DNA of 64,000 bases from Hyaloperonospora brassicae (GCA_947650285.1 CANTFL010000479.1:1-64000); one strand, 5' to 3'; shown: positions 1 through 10,946, counted from the stretch's first letter. The notes: generated from the letters alone by a model not told the origin. Numbers and translations: made by a program.

Positions 1-741
1 TCAATATCCGGCCGAATGACCACTAACTCGGATAATTCTCCTGCCTGTAAGGCTTGGCTAAATTCGCCGTCAGACATGTCGTCTAAGTCAAAGAGATTAT
101 CGAAGGATGGAAGAGTCCCAATACTAATATTGCCATCAATCTGGCCTGTCAACCCATCGACAAGTGTATATAGTGTATAATTACTATTGTCACATCGTGA
201 CTTCTTAGACGTTGGGCGCTAAACAGTTGCCACCCTACGCTGGGATTGTTTCTTCAAATAAACCTTACGCCTCCTAGAGGACGGAACAGTAGGGTCCCCG
301 TGGTTGCTATTTATCTTGGCACGCTCTATACGAGAGCTCATGTCTTGAACGACATCTGGTGAAGTGTTACGCAACTCGAACACTTCACACATTGTATTTA
401 CAGTTACCACTTCACGTACAGCATCCGGGCCTAGCCCTGTACACTATGGCTTCTCGCCATCAATGTCATACCGACATTCAGTGAGGTGCCACCTCGGCCG
501 CCCTCACTCGGTGGAATTTCACGTGCCACTCCACTCAAATCAGAGGAATTTCATTCTTGATGTCTCGGCCCTAGGCTAACCATGCCTGCAGCATGCAGTG
601 ACTCAGTATCACAACGAGTATCACTCAACGGAGTATAACTCTCTTCACATACGGTGAAAGAGCTCCGCTCAATATTGATGTCATTGACATTGGAGTTAAT
701 TAACTCTAACATGCCAATGTCCAGCACATTGGCATCTTCCG

Positions 742-1070
742 TCAATGGCTCGCGCCAATAGCGCTTTTTTGCCTAGAAAAGGTGGTTTCACGACTCTCCA
801 AAGCTTCGCTAGAAACATTGAGCGTGGCGCCTAAGGTCTTAGACCTCCAATCAATCCATGGCTCATGGCGTTCAAGCCAAGCCATACCGAGGATGAAATC
901 ATATCTCGAATCCAAATCGAGGACAAGACAGCGTTCAATGCTGTCAAAGTCCAAAAACTTTACACCTAAGTTCAACGGAAATTTAGGCACCGTGAAGCGA
1001 CTACCAGTCGCTAAACGAACGGTGATCGAATCAACTTCATGCACTTTGAGCGCTTCAGCATATCGCTGAC
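742..1070 (-). pseudogene. Gypsy retropepsin-like protease, fragment
   Basis: The translated stretch contains RYDFILGMAWLERHEP followed by IDWRSKTLG. This is the C-terminal half of an RVP_2-type aspartic protease (family pattern yDvILGmpWLe-h-P-iDW). The N-terminal DxGA active-site block is not visible in the same open frame, so the domain is incomplete or frameshifted. It follows gag on the same strand, as in Gypsy polyproteins. From 740 to 1 the frame continues as a low-complexity charged linker (KINSNHGDPTVPSSRRRKVY is recognisable) expected between protease and reverse transcriptase; it too is broken by stops. Confidence 0.7.
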
Positions 1071-1338
1071 GTCCCTTAAGGAAACGACGTCGAGCATAAT
1101 TTCATGATGCTCCGGAGTTGATTAGGATCGATCAATGCTTCTCAAAGCCTTTTTATTTTCGCCTCGGCGACTAACGAGCCTGGCTTGTATCCACGCTCTG
1201 TGTTGGCGGGCACAGAGCTCAGTGGGGCTAAAACCTGTTTCACTCTACCTCGCAGAGAAGCAACAGAACTCAGTTCTACCCCAGTAGGGCGCCCCGCACC
1301 TACTGGGTGTCGACGTTTCTCCGTGCCATACCATATTT

Positions 1339-2339
1339 CTAGTTGTGGATGGGGTTTCGCCCCATATGAGTTGGTTTTTGCTTACGCAAAGGAGAAGTGG
1401 GACGCAAGTCTTTAGTGCTTCCGCACATATAACAGCGTCTCACTTCCTGTCGTTGCTCGGCAACATGAAGCTCCGCTTCACCTTCATCTTCATCATGGCT
1501 GAGATCCATCAGTTCTGGCTTACAGTAAGCCGAGGTGCTCGCAGAGGTCGCCCTCGCAAAGCTTGGGTTGTACCCATTGCAACCAAGTCTGGCCGACTTA
1601 AATTTGTGCTCAGCATTTTGAGCGATGCTAACAGCTTCCTTAAATGTAGAGGGATGGACCCGAAACACCTCGGTCCTGGCAACGCCATTACGAAGACCCT
1701 CCATGAAGACAGTCACACAGAATGTCTCAGGATGAGGTTCAGACTGCATAGCAGCCATCAGAGTTCTCAACTCTTGGACATAGTCCGTTAGCTCATTCTT
1801 ACCCTGACGGGTAGACAAGAAGCGTGAGCGCACGCGGTAAGCCTAGTTAGGTGCGAGAAAACTCGCAAAAGGTCTAACTTGAGCGAATCCCATGTGGGAA
1901 ACGCCAAGTCGACCGACGTGCCACACGTCAGAGCCCACTCTCTAGCTCTTCCATCGAGCTTGGAAATAGCCAGCAAGACCGGATGGTACTCCAGTGAGAT
2001 AAGGCCAGAGCTCATGGCCATCTCAATCTCACGGGTCCAGATGGTCAGGTTTTCCTCCTCCTTCCCGGAGTAATGTTTAACGTCCACCCGAAGGGGGGCG
2101 ATGCTTAGCCCCTTCTCGTGGCATCGACATGTAGCTTGTTGGCATAGCCAACGCTACTTGGTTTTGAACTGCCCTAGAAAGGCCGTTATATACTGCATGA
2201 AGGTCTCGACTCGTGCATTGAGCACACCGGGACCTTGTGCTGCTAGAAACTCCACATATTCTGGGCCTACGGCCGCGGTCAGCTTCTCAAGCGCGACCTT
2301 TTGAGCCTCAGAGCGGTGTGTGTATTGCTCCATCCTCAC
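1339..2339 (-). pseudogene. Gypsy gag polyprotein, frameshifted
   Basis: Three gag blocks in order on the minus strand. 2339-2154 holds a coiled N-terminal segment. 2087-1788 holds the retrotrans_gag core (GKEEENLTIWTREIEMAM ... LDGRAREWAL ... FPTWDSLKLDLLRVF). 1833-1339 holds its continuation (TRQGKNELTDYVQELRTLM ... FMEGLRNGVARTEVFRVHP) and a decayed zinc knuckle (CYMCG). Between the second and third blocks the reading frame shifts (start positions differ by 254 bases, not a multiple of three) around 1830-1860. In the zinc knuckle the first CxxC pair is present but the later Cys is replaced. Nucleocapsid/capsid function is known for the family; this copy is inferred to be inactive. Confidence 0.8.
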
Positions 2340-2382
2340 AGAGGATCAATCGTTACCAAATCAGGCTTATATTGACTACAAG

Positions 2383-2390
2383 TGCTACCA
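2383..2390 (-). promoter_or_regulatory. Primer-binding site of the left Gypsy element
   Basis: Two bases inside the LTR end the minus strand reads TGGTAGCA. This is the expected complement of a tRNA 3' end finishing in TGCTACCA; the first seven bases would also fit an initiator-Met-type tRNA end (GCTACCA). The assignment rests on position next to the LTR and the TGG start, and the tRNA identity is tentative. Confidence 0.5.
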
Positions 2391-2392
2391 AG

Positions 2393-2960
2393 TGTAGCGG
2401 AGCTACACAGCACTTTAAGTCAGAGGAAGGCTTAACGCTCAATGAGCAACTTTGGTTCTACGAACCCGACTCATAGAATCAACAGCTCCGAGAGCTAAAG
2501 GGTGGTTCAATAAACCCGACTCAAAGAGTCAACAAGCTCAAAGAGCTTACGGTCTTTGTTCCAGGGGGACCAAACGATTCAAAGAATCAAACGCACTGAG
2601 TGCACAAGGAGTAGCTGCCTTAACAAGGCGTTGCTGCCTCCTTAACGGTCACAAGACGCCTCAGCAAGGCACGTGTCTTTTGTTGATCAACAATGGGAGC
2701 TGATTTTTTGTCTTTTCTTAACCTAAAAGAACACCTTAGAACAAAGTATTTAAATTGCTCACTAATGTCCTAAATAAACCTCTTAAAAGATCTCGTAATC
2801 ATTGGTTGACAGTTTATCAATTTTTAAAAATAAAAACAATATTAATTTTTTTATTACGCGAACTTGATACTTGTGTTCTAATATTACTTTGAAGGCGATC
2901 CCATCCCTTGTGTGCACCACACCCATTGTCGACTACCAGTCGACAAGTAACCCCGTTACA
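2393..2960 (-). repeat. 5' LTR of the left Gypsy element
   Basis: On the minus strand the 568-bp LTR starts TGTAACGGGGTTACTTG (at 2960) and ends CCGCTACA (at 2393), so it has TG...CA ends and a short terminal inverted repeat. Its gag-proximal half contains a run of related short words (cccgactca..gagtcaaca and variants, 2465-2600). It aligns by eye with the isolated copy at 55442-55894, which shares the stretch around aagtcagaggaa and the cgagcaactttggtt block. Confidence 0.75.
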
Positions 2961-4248
2961 AATGGTCTCACAAATGCGACAACATCAACGACAAAGGGCG
3001 ATCAATGACACCAAACTAAAAATAGGCTCGTGAAAGGGTTTGAAAGTCCTTATGTGTCTAAGGTAGAAGAAAAACATATACCTGGTATGTATGTGAATGT
3101 TTTGCAAGGACAAGATTCAAGAAAGGTCGAACAAGTCAAAGTTACTTCATCATGACATAGTTTTACCCTGTAGCAATTCACATCTGCGTGGGTTACATAC
3201 ACACATATCCGGATTATAGCTGCCGAGAAGGTTACACATTCACCTTACGCCCCACCACTGATATCTTTGCCATACCAGTGCACGTATGCATTCATCGGAT
3301 AGCCGTCTCCGGGTGAGCATGTATGTTCCAATAGAAACAATTTCCAGACACACCGTGCGTAGTTAAAAATAAACATCGGCGTGACGAAGAAATTTACTCA
3401 CAACCTTGCGAGCACATACATTTTGGTCAAGAAACATGAAACAATGTCCTCTCGTAATGAGAAGGCGCACCTATATTGCAAGAGCAATTTCTCGAGGTTT
3501 AGTGCGAATTGCTCTTAGCGCGTTGTACGGAGGATTAAAATCGCTTTGCGTTTTCCGTTCGCAGTCACTCTTCTTTTCAGGTCTCACCGGCAAACATACT
3601 TTTCAGTCATTGGACACAAGTTTTGCCTAGATCAGCTAGAGTATTCAAAGCTCGGTTAAACGTTTCTGTACAACACTCTATAGGAGAAAATCAACGAGTT
3701 CCTGAAGAGGAAAAAATAGGAAACTACTCTGCTAATTGATCTGATCGAATGTCGTACACTAATATTGACCACATAATCTGCTCGTTAGTTGGTATTATTT
3801 GCGAGAAAACGCAAGAAGAAAGCACGGAAGATAGCTCAATTAGCCGAAAAGTCGACGATATTTCCCCGCAATGACGAGGATGGCGGATATTTCACCAGTT
3901 TTTATTCCTGATAACAATTTTTAGCAGTGGATGTTTGGGCTCGCACATCGGAGAAACACGCTGCGGACAAATCGTGAAGACGCTTGGTTCACGAACTTAC
4001 GTGCCACATATGTTCGCAAACGTATGGCGATAGTAGTGCCGAGTTGCAGCAGAATAAAACAGCAAGTGAACGCGATAGGGAAATCTTGAAGCCCCGGTAC
4101 AATTCATGTCGGCATGCGAGCACAAGGTGCAGCCAGTGAGTGCATTCAAAGTTGTGACGCTCAATCATCTGTTAGCGACGATTACCAGCAAACTTGGTCC
4201 TTCTCTTGCTCCTGTACAATTACCAACAAACTTAGTCCTTCTCTTGCT
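2961..4248. other. Intergenic, no gene recognised; ends in a 38-bp tandem pair
   Basis: No open frame with family resemblance or gene-like composition. At 4199-4248 the word ccttctcttgct recurs with a 38-bp period (4199 and 4237). The second unit is the insertion site of the hairpin element that follows: its continuation (cctgtaca) resumes at 4646. Confidence 0.6.
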
Positions 4249-4640
4249 TGTAACGGGGCACACCCTTGCGTGAACTTAACGCAAGGGTTTTGGGTGCCCC
4301 GACGGACGTACACGTGGCAAGCGAGGAAGCGTAGGTAGGGTAAAAGTAGAACTGTTGTATTAATATAATTAAGTCTTTCAACTACTGTCTCTCTGTTTGA
4401 CTTAGTTTAACTATACTAATATAACTGAGTGTATGGTGACGTCTCGTCACCACTCATTGCGCGCGTCTCGCGGCGATTGGTTGGTTGATATCATCACGAT
4501 ATCAACCAATGAACAGACCCTTTGGTCGACCCTTCAATATCACCACTTCGGTGATATTGTTTAAAGAATATCCATCCTTATATTCTTTATTGTCACTTTC
4601 CTTAAAGTGACAATTTCATGTAACGGGCTGCCCCGTTACA
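4249..4640 (+). mobile_element. Short hairpin-string element, copy 1 (solo-LTR- or TRIM-like)
   Basis: A 392-bp element bounded by TGTAACGGGGCA ... TGCCCCGTTACA and flanked by a perfect 5-bp target-site duplication, TTGCT (4244-4248 and 4641-4645). TG...CA ends with a 5-bp duplication fit an LTR-class element; no coding capacity is present. It consists largely of consecutive stem-loops: 4254-4299 (nested, outer arm GGGGCAC/GTGCCCC, inner CCCTTGCGT/ACGCAAGGG), GGTGACG-tct-CGTCACC near 4435-4451, 4481-4509 (12-bp stem), 4535-4559 (10-bp stem), 4562-4589 (10-bp stem), 4589-4614 (11-bp stem, loop cctt) and 4619-4640 (9-bp stem). Nearly identical copies lie in both palindrome arms, and a diverged copy lies near 6.3-6.6 kb. 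Its first ten bases match those of the left-edge Gypsy LTR. Confidence 0.8.
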
Positions 4641-6289
4641 TTGCTCCTGTACATCTCACTAGTCGAATCATTTAGCCACTGGGACGCCACTATAGTCTCG
4701 GCGCTGTCCAAACATGCAAAAGGCGTTGGCAGGCCGCTGTGTGTGATCAATGTAGTGCCGGCTCCACTTGACAAATCGATAGAGATCCGCCAAAATCGAC
4801 TTGCAGCCACGATGTTGAAAGATATTCGTAGCAAACTCGAGCATACATGGAGGCTAGTTTTGGAATGTTAGAAAAGACATGAAGTGCGTGTTAATAAATC
4901 GAAAGGTAATTCTTCGTTTCTTGTGAATGATTAAATTATTGTTTTTAGTTGTAAATGGAGCATTATTAGCTTTACAGCAACAACAATTAAGAGAATACTA
5001 GCTTCTGAACTGATATGTCAAGAAGGATCATACAAATAAAATTTACTTTCAAAATAGTAGATACTTTCCTTGCATGTTGGAATGCAGAATGTAAGATATT
5101 CCTTCTATTTTATTCAGAGTGTTGAATCATCCTATCATGTAATGTACTTATTCTTATCTTTCCGATTTTTGATTGAAAGTACATATTTTACATCTTTGCT
5201 TTTACGTATTGCTTGATAATTTATGACGTCTAATCGGTTTGACTCCCTATTCTTGTACTGATATCGACTCAAACGGGTATAAATTTTACTTTTATTAAGC
5301 TCTTTGACATGATTTCGGTATTTTTATCGTTATTTAAATATCATATAATTTATATCATCCATGCGACTATCAAATGCAACAATAATAACTTCCTGGATTA
5401 AAATGTTAATTACCAAAATCTAATATGATGTGACCAATCGTCTCAACATTACAAATGTGGTAGCTGCTAGCCTGACAAGGCTATGGGTGGCTTCGCACCC
5501 TCCAGTCTTCTCAGTTCGGGCCAGATGTGTGTGTGTAGTGACCGCATCTTTGATCATGAAAGCATTACAGCGAATCGCAGTCAAGTGTCGCGGAATGTGG
5601 AACGCAGCTCAAGACGGGTCCAGGTCGTAAGAAGGTCGTGGAACTTGGCTCACTGATCGGCTATAGTGACATATTTAAGAACTGAAGCCCGTGGATGATG
5701 CATTCAAGACCAGCGCCATGTCTTTTGTTGGCGCGTCATGAAGGGACATTGGGCGCAAAATGTACGATGCTTACGTGTTAGTTGACTTCGGTGACACGGG
5801 TGCGTGCCTGTCTGGCCGAAAAGATTTTTGAAACTATCGTGCCGCCGTTTGGATTCTAGTCGACATTTGGGCGATTGACATGACTACCGGAGTGATGGAT
5901 GGTTGTGCTGAGTACTTCTCCTTGCAGCATCAATATATGCAAACGTGGTGCACAGCAACTGCGTTAAAATGTGGCCTTGTTGCTAGAGGCGCAATATCTC
6001 GAATGTGCAAGTCCTGTTTCGTGATGCCAAGCAGTCCGAACTGGGACGTAAAGTCGTATCGAGAAGTCTCTAGTAATACTAGAATACTAGCGAACGACGG
6101 TGATTTGTGCGTTGATCTGGGCTGGATAACAATTGGTCATCAATAAACAATCAATCGCTTCTATTACGGGAAACTGCAACTAAGCACCGACAGCAGTGCA
6201 TAGTAATCTCTCACTGAATGCAGTGAGAACTAGTGTCCTCATTAACGTACGTACACCGTACGCGCCCAGAGGAAGACTAGGTACCAATT
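4641..6289. other. Intergenic, no gene recognised
   Basis: AT-rich from 4870 to 5420, more balanced afterwards. Short open frames (for example 5880-6146 on the plus strand) have no recognisable family, no introns that extend them and no codon pattern I would trust. Confidence 0.5.
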
Positions 6290-6625
6290 GACTTAGTTTA
6301 GAAGAGGGAAAAGTACAACCGTATTAATATGGTGATTCATATAGGTCTCTTACTTCTTGTCTTGCCGTAATGATATTGATACCAAACCATGTATGATGGC
6401 GACTACCCACCACCCATTGCGCGCGTCTAGCAGCGATTGGCGGGTTGACATAATCATAATATCAATCAATCAGTAGACCTTTGGGTTATCTCAACAATAT
6501 CACTATAACCAGTGGTGTTGTTACTCGAATATTCAACATACTATTCTTCATTACCACTGTGCGAAATGGTAATAAAGAATAATGTTGAACAATCGTAACT
6601 TCCATGTAAGGGCTACCCCGTTACA
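6290..6625 (+). mobile_element. Hairpin-string element, diverged copy
   Basis: Shares with 4249-4640 the order and many words: gacttagttt, gtattaatat, cccattgcgcgcgtct, gcagcgattgg, tcaacaatatcac and the 3' end CCCCGTTACA. The left end is not intact (no TGTAACGGGG start found; the boundary near 6290 is approximate). Primary sequence has drifted but stem potential is partly kept: 6510-6530 still pairs if G-U is allowed, and 6534-6590 can form one long stem (caacat..tattctt..attacca against tggtaataaagaataatgttg). Confidence 0.6.
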
Positions 6626-9124
6626 GCTGCGATAAAAGAACATCATACTGCTGACGTGGTGCTGACGTGCTGCTAACCAGCTGTAACGCAGCCCCGTGTG
6701 CGCTCCATCCATCGGTGCAGTTGCTACAATTCTACTATCAGTGCCTGCTGACAATCACGCAACACCTGTGTCAGCGCATCGTGCAGATTGCCGCAAGTAT
6801 TGATGAAGCAACAGACAATTTCGACTCAGCCATCTCTATTCGCTGAAGGTGTCTTCCTCGTGCGCGAACTCACGAACTCTTCTCTATATGGTCGCTGCTA
6901 TCTCGTCGGCCAGTCGTTTCGTGCATACACCGAAGACGAAACTTCGTTGTGACTCATGCATCCACCCCATGGCGTAGCAGTTGTGTGTCCTGAATTTTTT
7001 TGCATGTACTCGTAGCCCCTTACAAGGCGGCTCAACTACTGTACTTCTCGTTAGCCGTCGCTCGGCAAGACGTTCTTGAGACATTGGGTCAGCTGCTGAG
7101 GCGTCTGTTGAGCGACACAGCTCGAGCAATGGCGTCATGATTTGATTTGAAGCCTTCCGTCCAGCGCAAACAACTGTCGATTGATTGTGCAGCTCGTGGC
7201 TTGGGCACAGTGGTGATGGATCCTTGTGAAGAGTGGCCAATGTATACCGCGATTAGTTCATACTATGCTTCAACTGCTGGAACGGCGTTTGGCATGCGAA
7301 GGGTTGCTGGTCTCCGCGTAGAAGACAACGGCATACCGCTACGTTTGTGGGCACAACAAAAACCTCGGTGGTGTTTTGCTGACAGCGTGTAGACGGAACT
7401 GTTGCTCTGCAATCTGTTGGTGCACGCAAGTTTTATTTGTGACGTCGGCGCACGCACTGCAATGCCGGTGCTGGACGATCCCTTCCGCTCAAACTGTAGG
7501 CGCGATATCTGTTCGGGTCATTCACCTTTACGATATGTGTGTCCGCTCAGTATTGCCAAGCGGAGATCGTAAGGCTATACCACGATCGCTCGTACGCCAT
7601 TTTCTTTACTCGGCGAATTGCTGTCCCGACGAGCTCAAGGTTTGTGAACGTTTTTGTGGTTCCGGTGTATACCCTCATCTCCACTGTCACTCGTGTGTGC
7701 TCTGTTGTGCTGGCTAGATCAAAAAAGTGATTGGGGTATCTGGTTGTTGTACTTTGCGTGAGCTTTGTGTATATGCAACTGAGCCTCTATCATGACCGAG
7801 CACACCGCGCGTTGCGCGAAATGCGTCAAGAGCATCGCAATGAGACGGAAAGCACGGTGACCTACACGTTTGTCTTGCACGGATGGCTCCCCATTCCGAC
7901 TGAGTCGCGAATGAAGCTGTCCGTGCAAGACAAACTTGTATTCTCAAACGCTAATGCTTCACCGAAGCATTCAGCAATGAAGCAGAAGCTGCGCGAGAAG
8001 TCGCAGGAAACGGTACCCGAGTTTGGCCTCGACAAGCCATTCCCTGGCTCTTTCGGCAAAACTGTGCGGTTTGCTACCAACTGTATGGAGCCGATACACT
8101 CTCCAGACTACAGACCCCGCGGGAGACGCCTATGAGCTATATTGCTTCAGAGGGTGAGACTGGATCGCAGCAGCTGAGCACTTCGGTGAGTCTCCTACCC
8201 TCGAGCCAGTTGCACATTCCAGCACGAATAGCGGCAAAGCCACTGCAAGCGGCGAGCAAGACGGAAACGAGAACGAAGATGAGATGACTTGGAACTGCAA
8301 CCAGGATGTAATCTCGAGATGTTTGTCCAGCAAAACCCTTTGTTTACACACGGGTTGGGCGAGATCCTCGCATGTCAATCGGTAATGTCAAGCGAACCCA
8401 TGCAAATTGGCACCAATGCATTATGACGCTCAGTAGGCTACTGTTGACGTTGGAGTCTCGATGATGGAGCGCAGGCTGTTCGTTCGAGTGAAGCACTTTT
8501 GCTGTATGTATCCGATTGAATCCGAGTGTGAAGGAGCTCTTTGCAAAAACGCCAACGTCCTGGCGCATTGAGCTTTGTTGTTGCTTGATGTGCACCGTGC
8601 AAGAGACAAGCTCGATAACCTTGAGGCTCTTACCCGGCGAAGACCGAAAGGCGAAATGGGCGATGCAAAGCAAGATGGACCTGAGGCGGAAATATCTGGT
8701 GAGCATGCTGGAGCTTACCATACGATACCGGCGTAGCGCTGCGTATGGTTGTAGGACTGACATGCTCATCTGCAATTGGCATGATCAGTGAAAGGACGTA
8801 CATGCGAGGTCCAAGTCTTGCCGTTCGTTGCTTGCTGTGCCTTGCATGCCGTTATTTGCCTGCTGTGGATTGTGTCTACTCTGTACTGGTGAGTGCATAA
8901 GAGAAAGGAGCGAGCAAAAACGATGATCAGGGCTTCACTTGGTGTTGTATTTACAACGTGTTTAATGATGCTGCTCAAAGTGCTAGCTTGTCTGCAAGCC
9001 CCTTCCATCTTGCGTCTTCTCGGAGATCGTTCGACAGCAACTCTAGCTCTTGCTCGCTCTCTCCCAGCACGCGAGCCGCGTCATCGTCACTCAGTACACC
9101 CACTCCTTCAGCACGCGAGCCACT
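6626..9124. other. Intergenic, no gene recognised
   Basis: Contains many overlapping short open frames on both strands (up to about 143 codons) without family resemblance, several beginning only at non-ATG codons. The stretch lies downstream of the effector gene; 8970-9124 repeats short words of the effector's 3' end (ctcagta / gcacgcgagcc motifs), so part of it may be eroded effector sequence. I do not annotate a gene here. Confidence 0.4.
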
Positions 9125-9127
9125 TCA

Positions 9128-9495
9128 GCGTTTCTCCTCCAGTACGCGAGCCGCGTCACTCAATTCGCGCACTCGATCGCTATAGAGCTCCAGATATCGC
9201 AGCCAATGCTTGGAGATCGACTCATAGCTGCGCCGCCTCGCCTCGCGTTGTTCGGCCGCTGAATCGAACAGTTTCTCCAATGCGAAAGGCATCATGTAGT
9301 GCACTTCTTCGGGTCTCAATCCTGAAATCAACCACAGACCGAATACGACCTCATCATACTCATCTCGCGTATCAACCAACAATTGTTGCTGCATTGTGTC
9401 GGCGCGAGACCTCATGATGTCTGAGTCACGCATCCGATGAAAAAACTCGCCGCCTCGTCGCGCCTTCAGTACTCGCCAGCAGGCTTCCAATAAAA
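9128..9495 (-). pseudogene. Out-of-frame C-terminal module of the LWY effector
   Basis: In the minus +1 frame the sequence carries on as effector-like helix from LEACWRVLKARR through LWLISGLRPEEVHYMM to LRYLELYSDRVRELSD and stops at 9125. The third W-x(n)-P-E-V-x-Y module has the same spacing as the two in the main frame. The two frames overlap at 9426-9499, so a single-base insertion or deletion near 9480-9500 is the simplest explanation. A splice event or sequencing error are alternatives. Confidence 0.7.
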
Positions 9496-10946
9496 TCATC
9501 CATCGCTTGCTTAGCCTCAGTCTTGTCCTTCAGCAGCGTCACAAGGGCCTCGTCCTTCGACATCGAAGCCAGACGCTTGCCCGTCATTAACATACTTATG
9601 GTTTTGTCCTCCAGCAACGTTTCCATAGCCTCCTTCTTTTCCTTCTCCTGCGCAGCTGTAGCACCTTCCTTCGGAACCGTAGCAATAGCGTCCCTCAACT
9701 CGTTTCGCAGCTTGATCTCGCTATCGTCAATAGAGAATAGGAGAGAGGGAGCCACGAACACTTCGTTGAAACCAATCCACTCCTTTACCCTATCTAAAAA
9801 AGAAACCAAGCCTTCAATGTCTTGAGATTGTTGCAAAAGTTCCTTCTTTGACGTAACAGACATCAAGTCGAAGGCTTCCTGAGGGGTTGTTCCCGACTCC
9901 AGCCAGATGTTGATCATTCTTGGTCGCAGGCCTGGAAAATTATCATACAGCATGACTTGGAACGCGTGTGCGTGACCCTTCATATCATGAGACAAAAGGG
10001 ACGTGGATAAGCGCAAGACCTCTTCCTCTCCTCTGAACTTCACCAGCACGTCAAATGCCTCAGCGCTGGTAAACGATGTCCCAAACTCGTCCCAATATGC
10101 AAGCCAATCGATGGTATTGGCAAGAATATCAGGCCACGCCGCCTTTGCTTCGGCGTCAGATGTAGGCCGGGGCTGTTCACCAATCGGCATCATGTGGTAG
10201 ACGTCTTCCGGTTCAATAAGCGCCTTCTGCCACAAAGGAGTGATCACCTCTAAAGATAATTTGTCGCGTAGCACTCTTTGCAGCTGGATGGCGCGATCCT
10301 GCCAACCATCATCGTAGCGTAGCCAGTCAAGAAGCTTCACCAGCCGTTCGTTGGTCTCATCCCCTTCAAATTTGGTCAGCAGGGAGTCAACGATAGCCGT
10401 GTCGTCGAACGCGCCGGATGATAGTTGGTACCTCTTAGCACGCCGGATCCACCGCAAGAGCTTTTTTCCGACGGTTTCCCAATCTTGCTCCACTCCAACG
10501 TCAATTTCCTTGAGAGCCTCCAGTGGGTGCTTCGGCTGAAAAACTGAAGCAAACCCACCTTGCAATGGTTTCCACAGACGCTTGTCCATTGTATCGAGAG
10601 TCTTCTTTAGGCGCCCCACTTGAACGTCAGTTTCCACAACAGCTTCCGATGCGTGTCCGAGCAACGGCAGAAGCCTCGTGCCAATTGCTTCGACTGCATC
10701 TGGCGGTACTTCCACGCTTAGACCCCTCTCTTCGTCGTTGCTGAGTTCGTGGTCGATCTCGTTGACGGCAGAGGCGTGTGTCCCCAGGATGCTTGGCGCG
10801 GCAGACGCATTCGCCTCCTGGCGAGCAGGGCCAGTCACCAAGTTGAGGGCGCGACGGTCAGTTTGGTCACCGCCAGCAGCGGTGGAGGCAGCACTTTCCA
10901 GCACGAAGATGGCGCAGGCCGTGGTCAAAATCCATGCAGCGCGCAT
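9426..10946 (-). CDS. Secreted RxLR-like/DEER effector with LWY-type modules, C-terminally truncated by frameshift
   Basis: The 506-codon frame begins at ATG 10946, which places a signal peptide at the N terminus; the open frame upstream has only a non-ATG start. Residues 1-24 are a signal peptide (hydrophobic TTACAIFVLESAAS). Residues 32-35 are RALN, a degenerate RxLR, and residues 71-74 are DEER. After that the protein is helical with W-x(n)-P modules typical of oomycete WY/LWY effectors: LWQKALIEPEDVYHMM at 238-253 and IWLESGTTPQEAFDLM at 347-362. Known for the family: secretion from hyphae or haustoria and action inside plant cells. The specific target cannot be inferred. The last 20 or so residues (after MDDFI) are out of frame with a third module encoded just downstream (9128-9495), so the original protein was longer. 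The gene is intronless and isolated in repeat-rich DNA. Confidence 0.85.
   Translation of the reverse strand: MRAAWILTTACAIFVLESAASTAAGGDQTDRRALNLVTGPARQEANASAAPSILGTHASAVNEIDHELSNDEERGLSVEVPPDAVEAIGTRLLPLLGHASEAVVETDVQVGRLKKTLDTMDKRLWKPLQGGFASVFQPKHPLEALKEIDVGVEQDWETVGKKLLRWIRRAKRYQLSSGAFDDTAIVDSLLTKFEGDETNERLVKLLDWLRYDDGWQDRAIQLQRVLRDKLSLEVITPLWQKALIEPEDVYHMMPIGEQPRPTSDAEAKAAWPDILANTIDWLAYWDEFGTSFTSAEAFDVLVKFRGEEEVLRLSTSLLSHDMKGHAHAFQVMLYDNFPGLRPRMINIWLESGTTPQEAFDLMSVTSKKELLQQSQDIEGLVSFLDRVKEWIGFNEVFVAPSLLFSIDDSEIKLRNELRDAIATVPKEGATAAQEKEKKEAMETLLEDKTISMLMTGKRLASMSKDEALVTLLKDKTEAKQAMDDFIGSLLASTEGATRRRVFSSDA

Larger units (their letters stand above)
1..2960 (-). mobile_element. Degraded Ty3/Gypsy retrotransposon, 5' part (LTR, gag, protease)
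   Basis: Minus-strand Gypsy element entering from the left edge. Reading leftwards: 5' LTR (2393-2960), primer-binding site, gag (2339-1339), protease (about 1070-742), and then the linker that precedes reverse transcriptase (1-740). Reverse transcriptase, integrase and the 3' LTR lie outside the window. Gag and protease are split by frame changes and stops, so this copy is not autonomous. A second LTR of the same family stands alone at 55442-55894. Confidence 0.85.

Noticed and set aside
7731..8135. Possible small secreted protein (hydrophobic N terminus, then charged region)
   Set aside because: It begins at a non-ATG codon, has no motif and no supporting codon bias.
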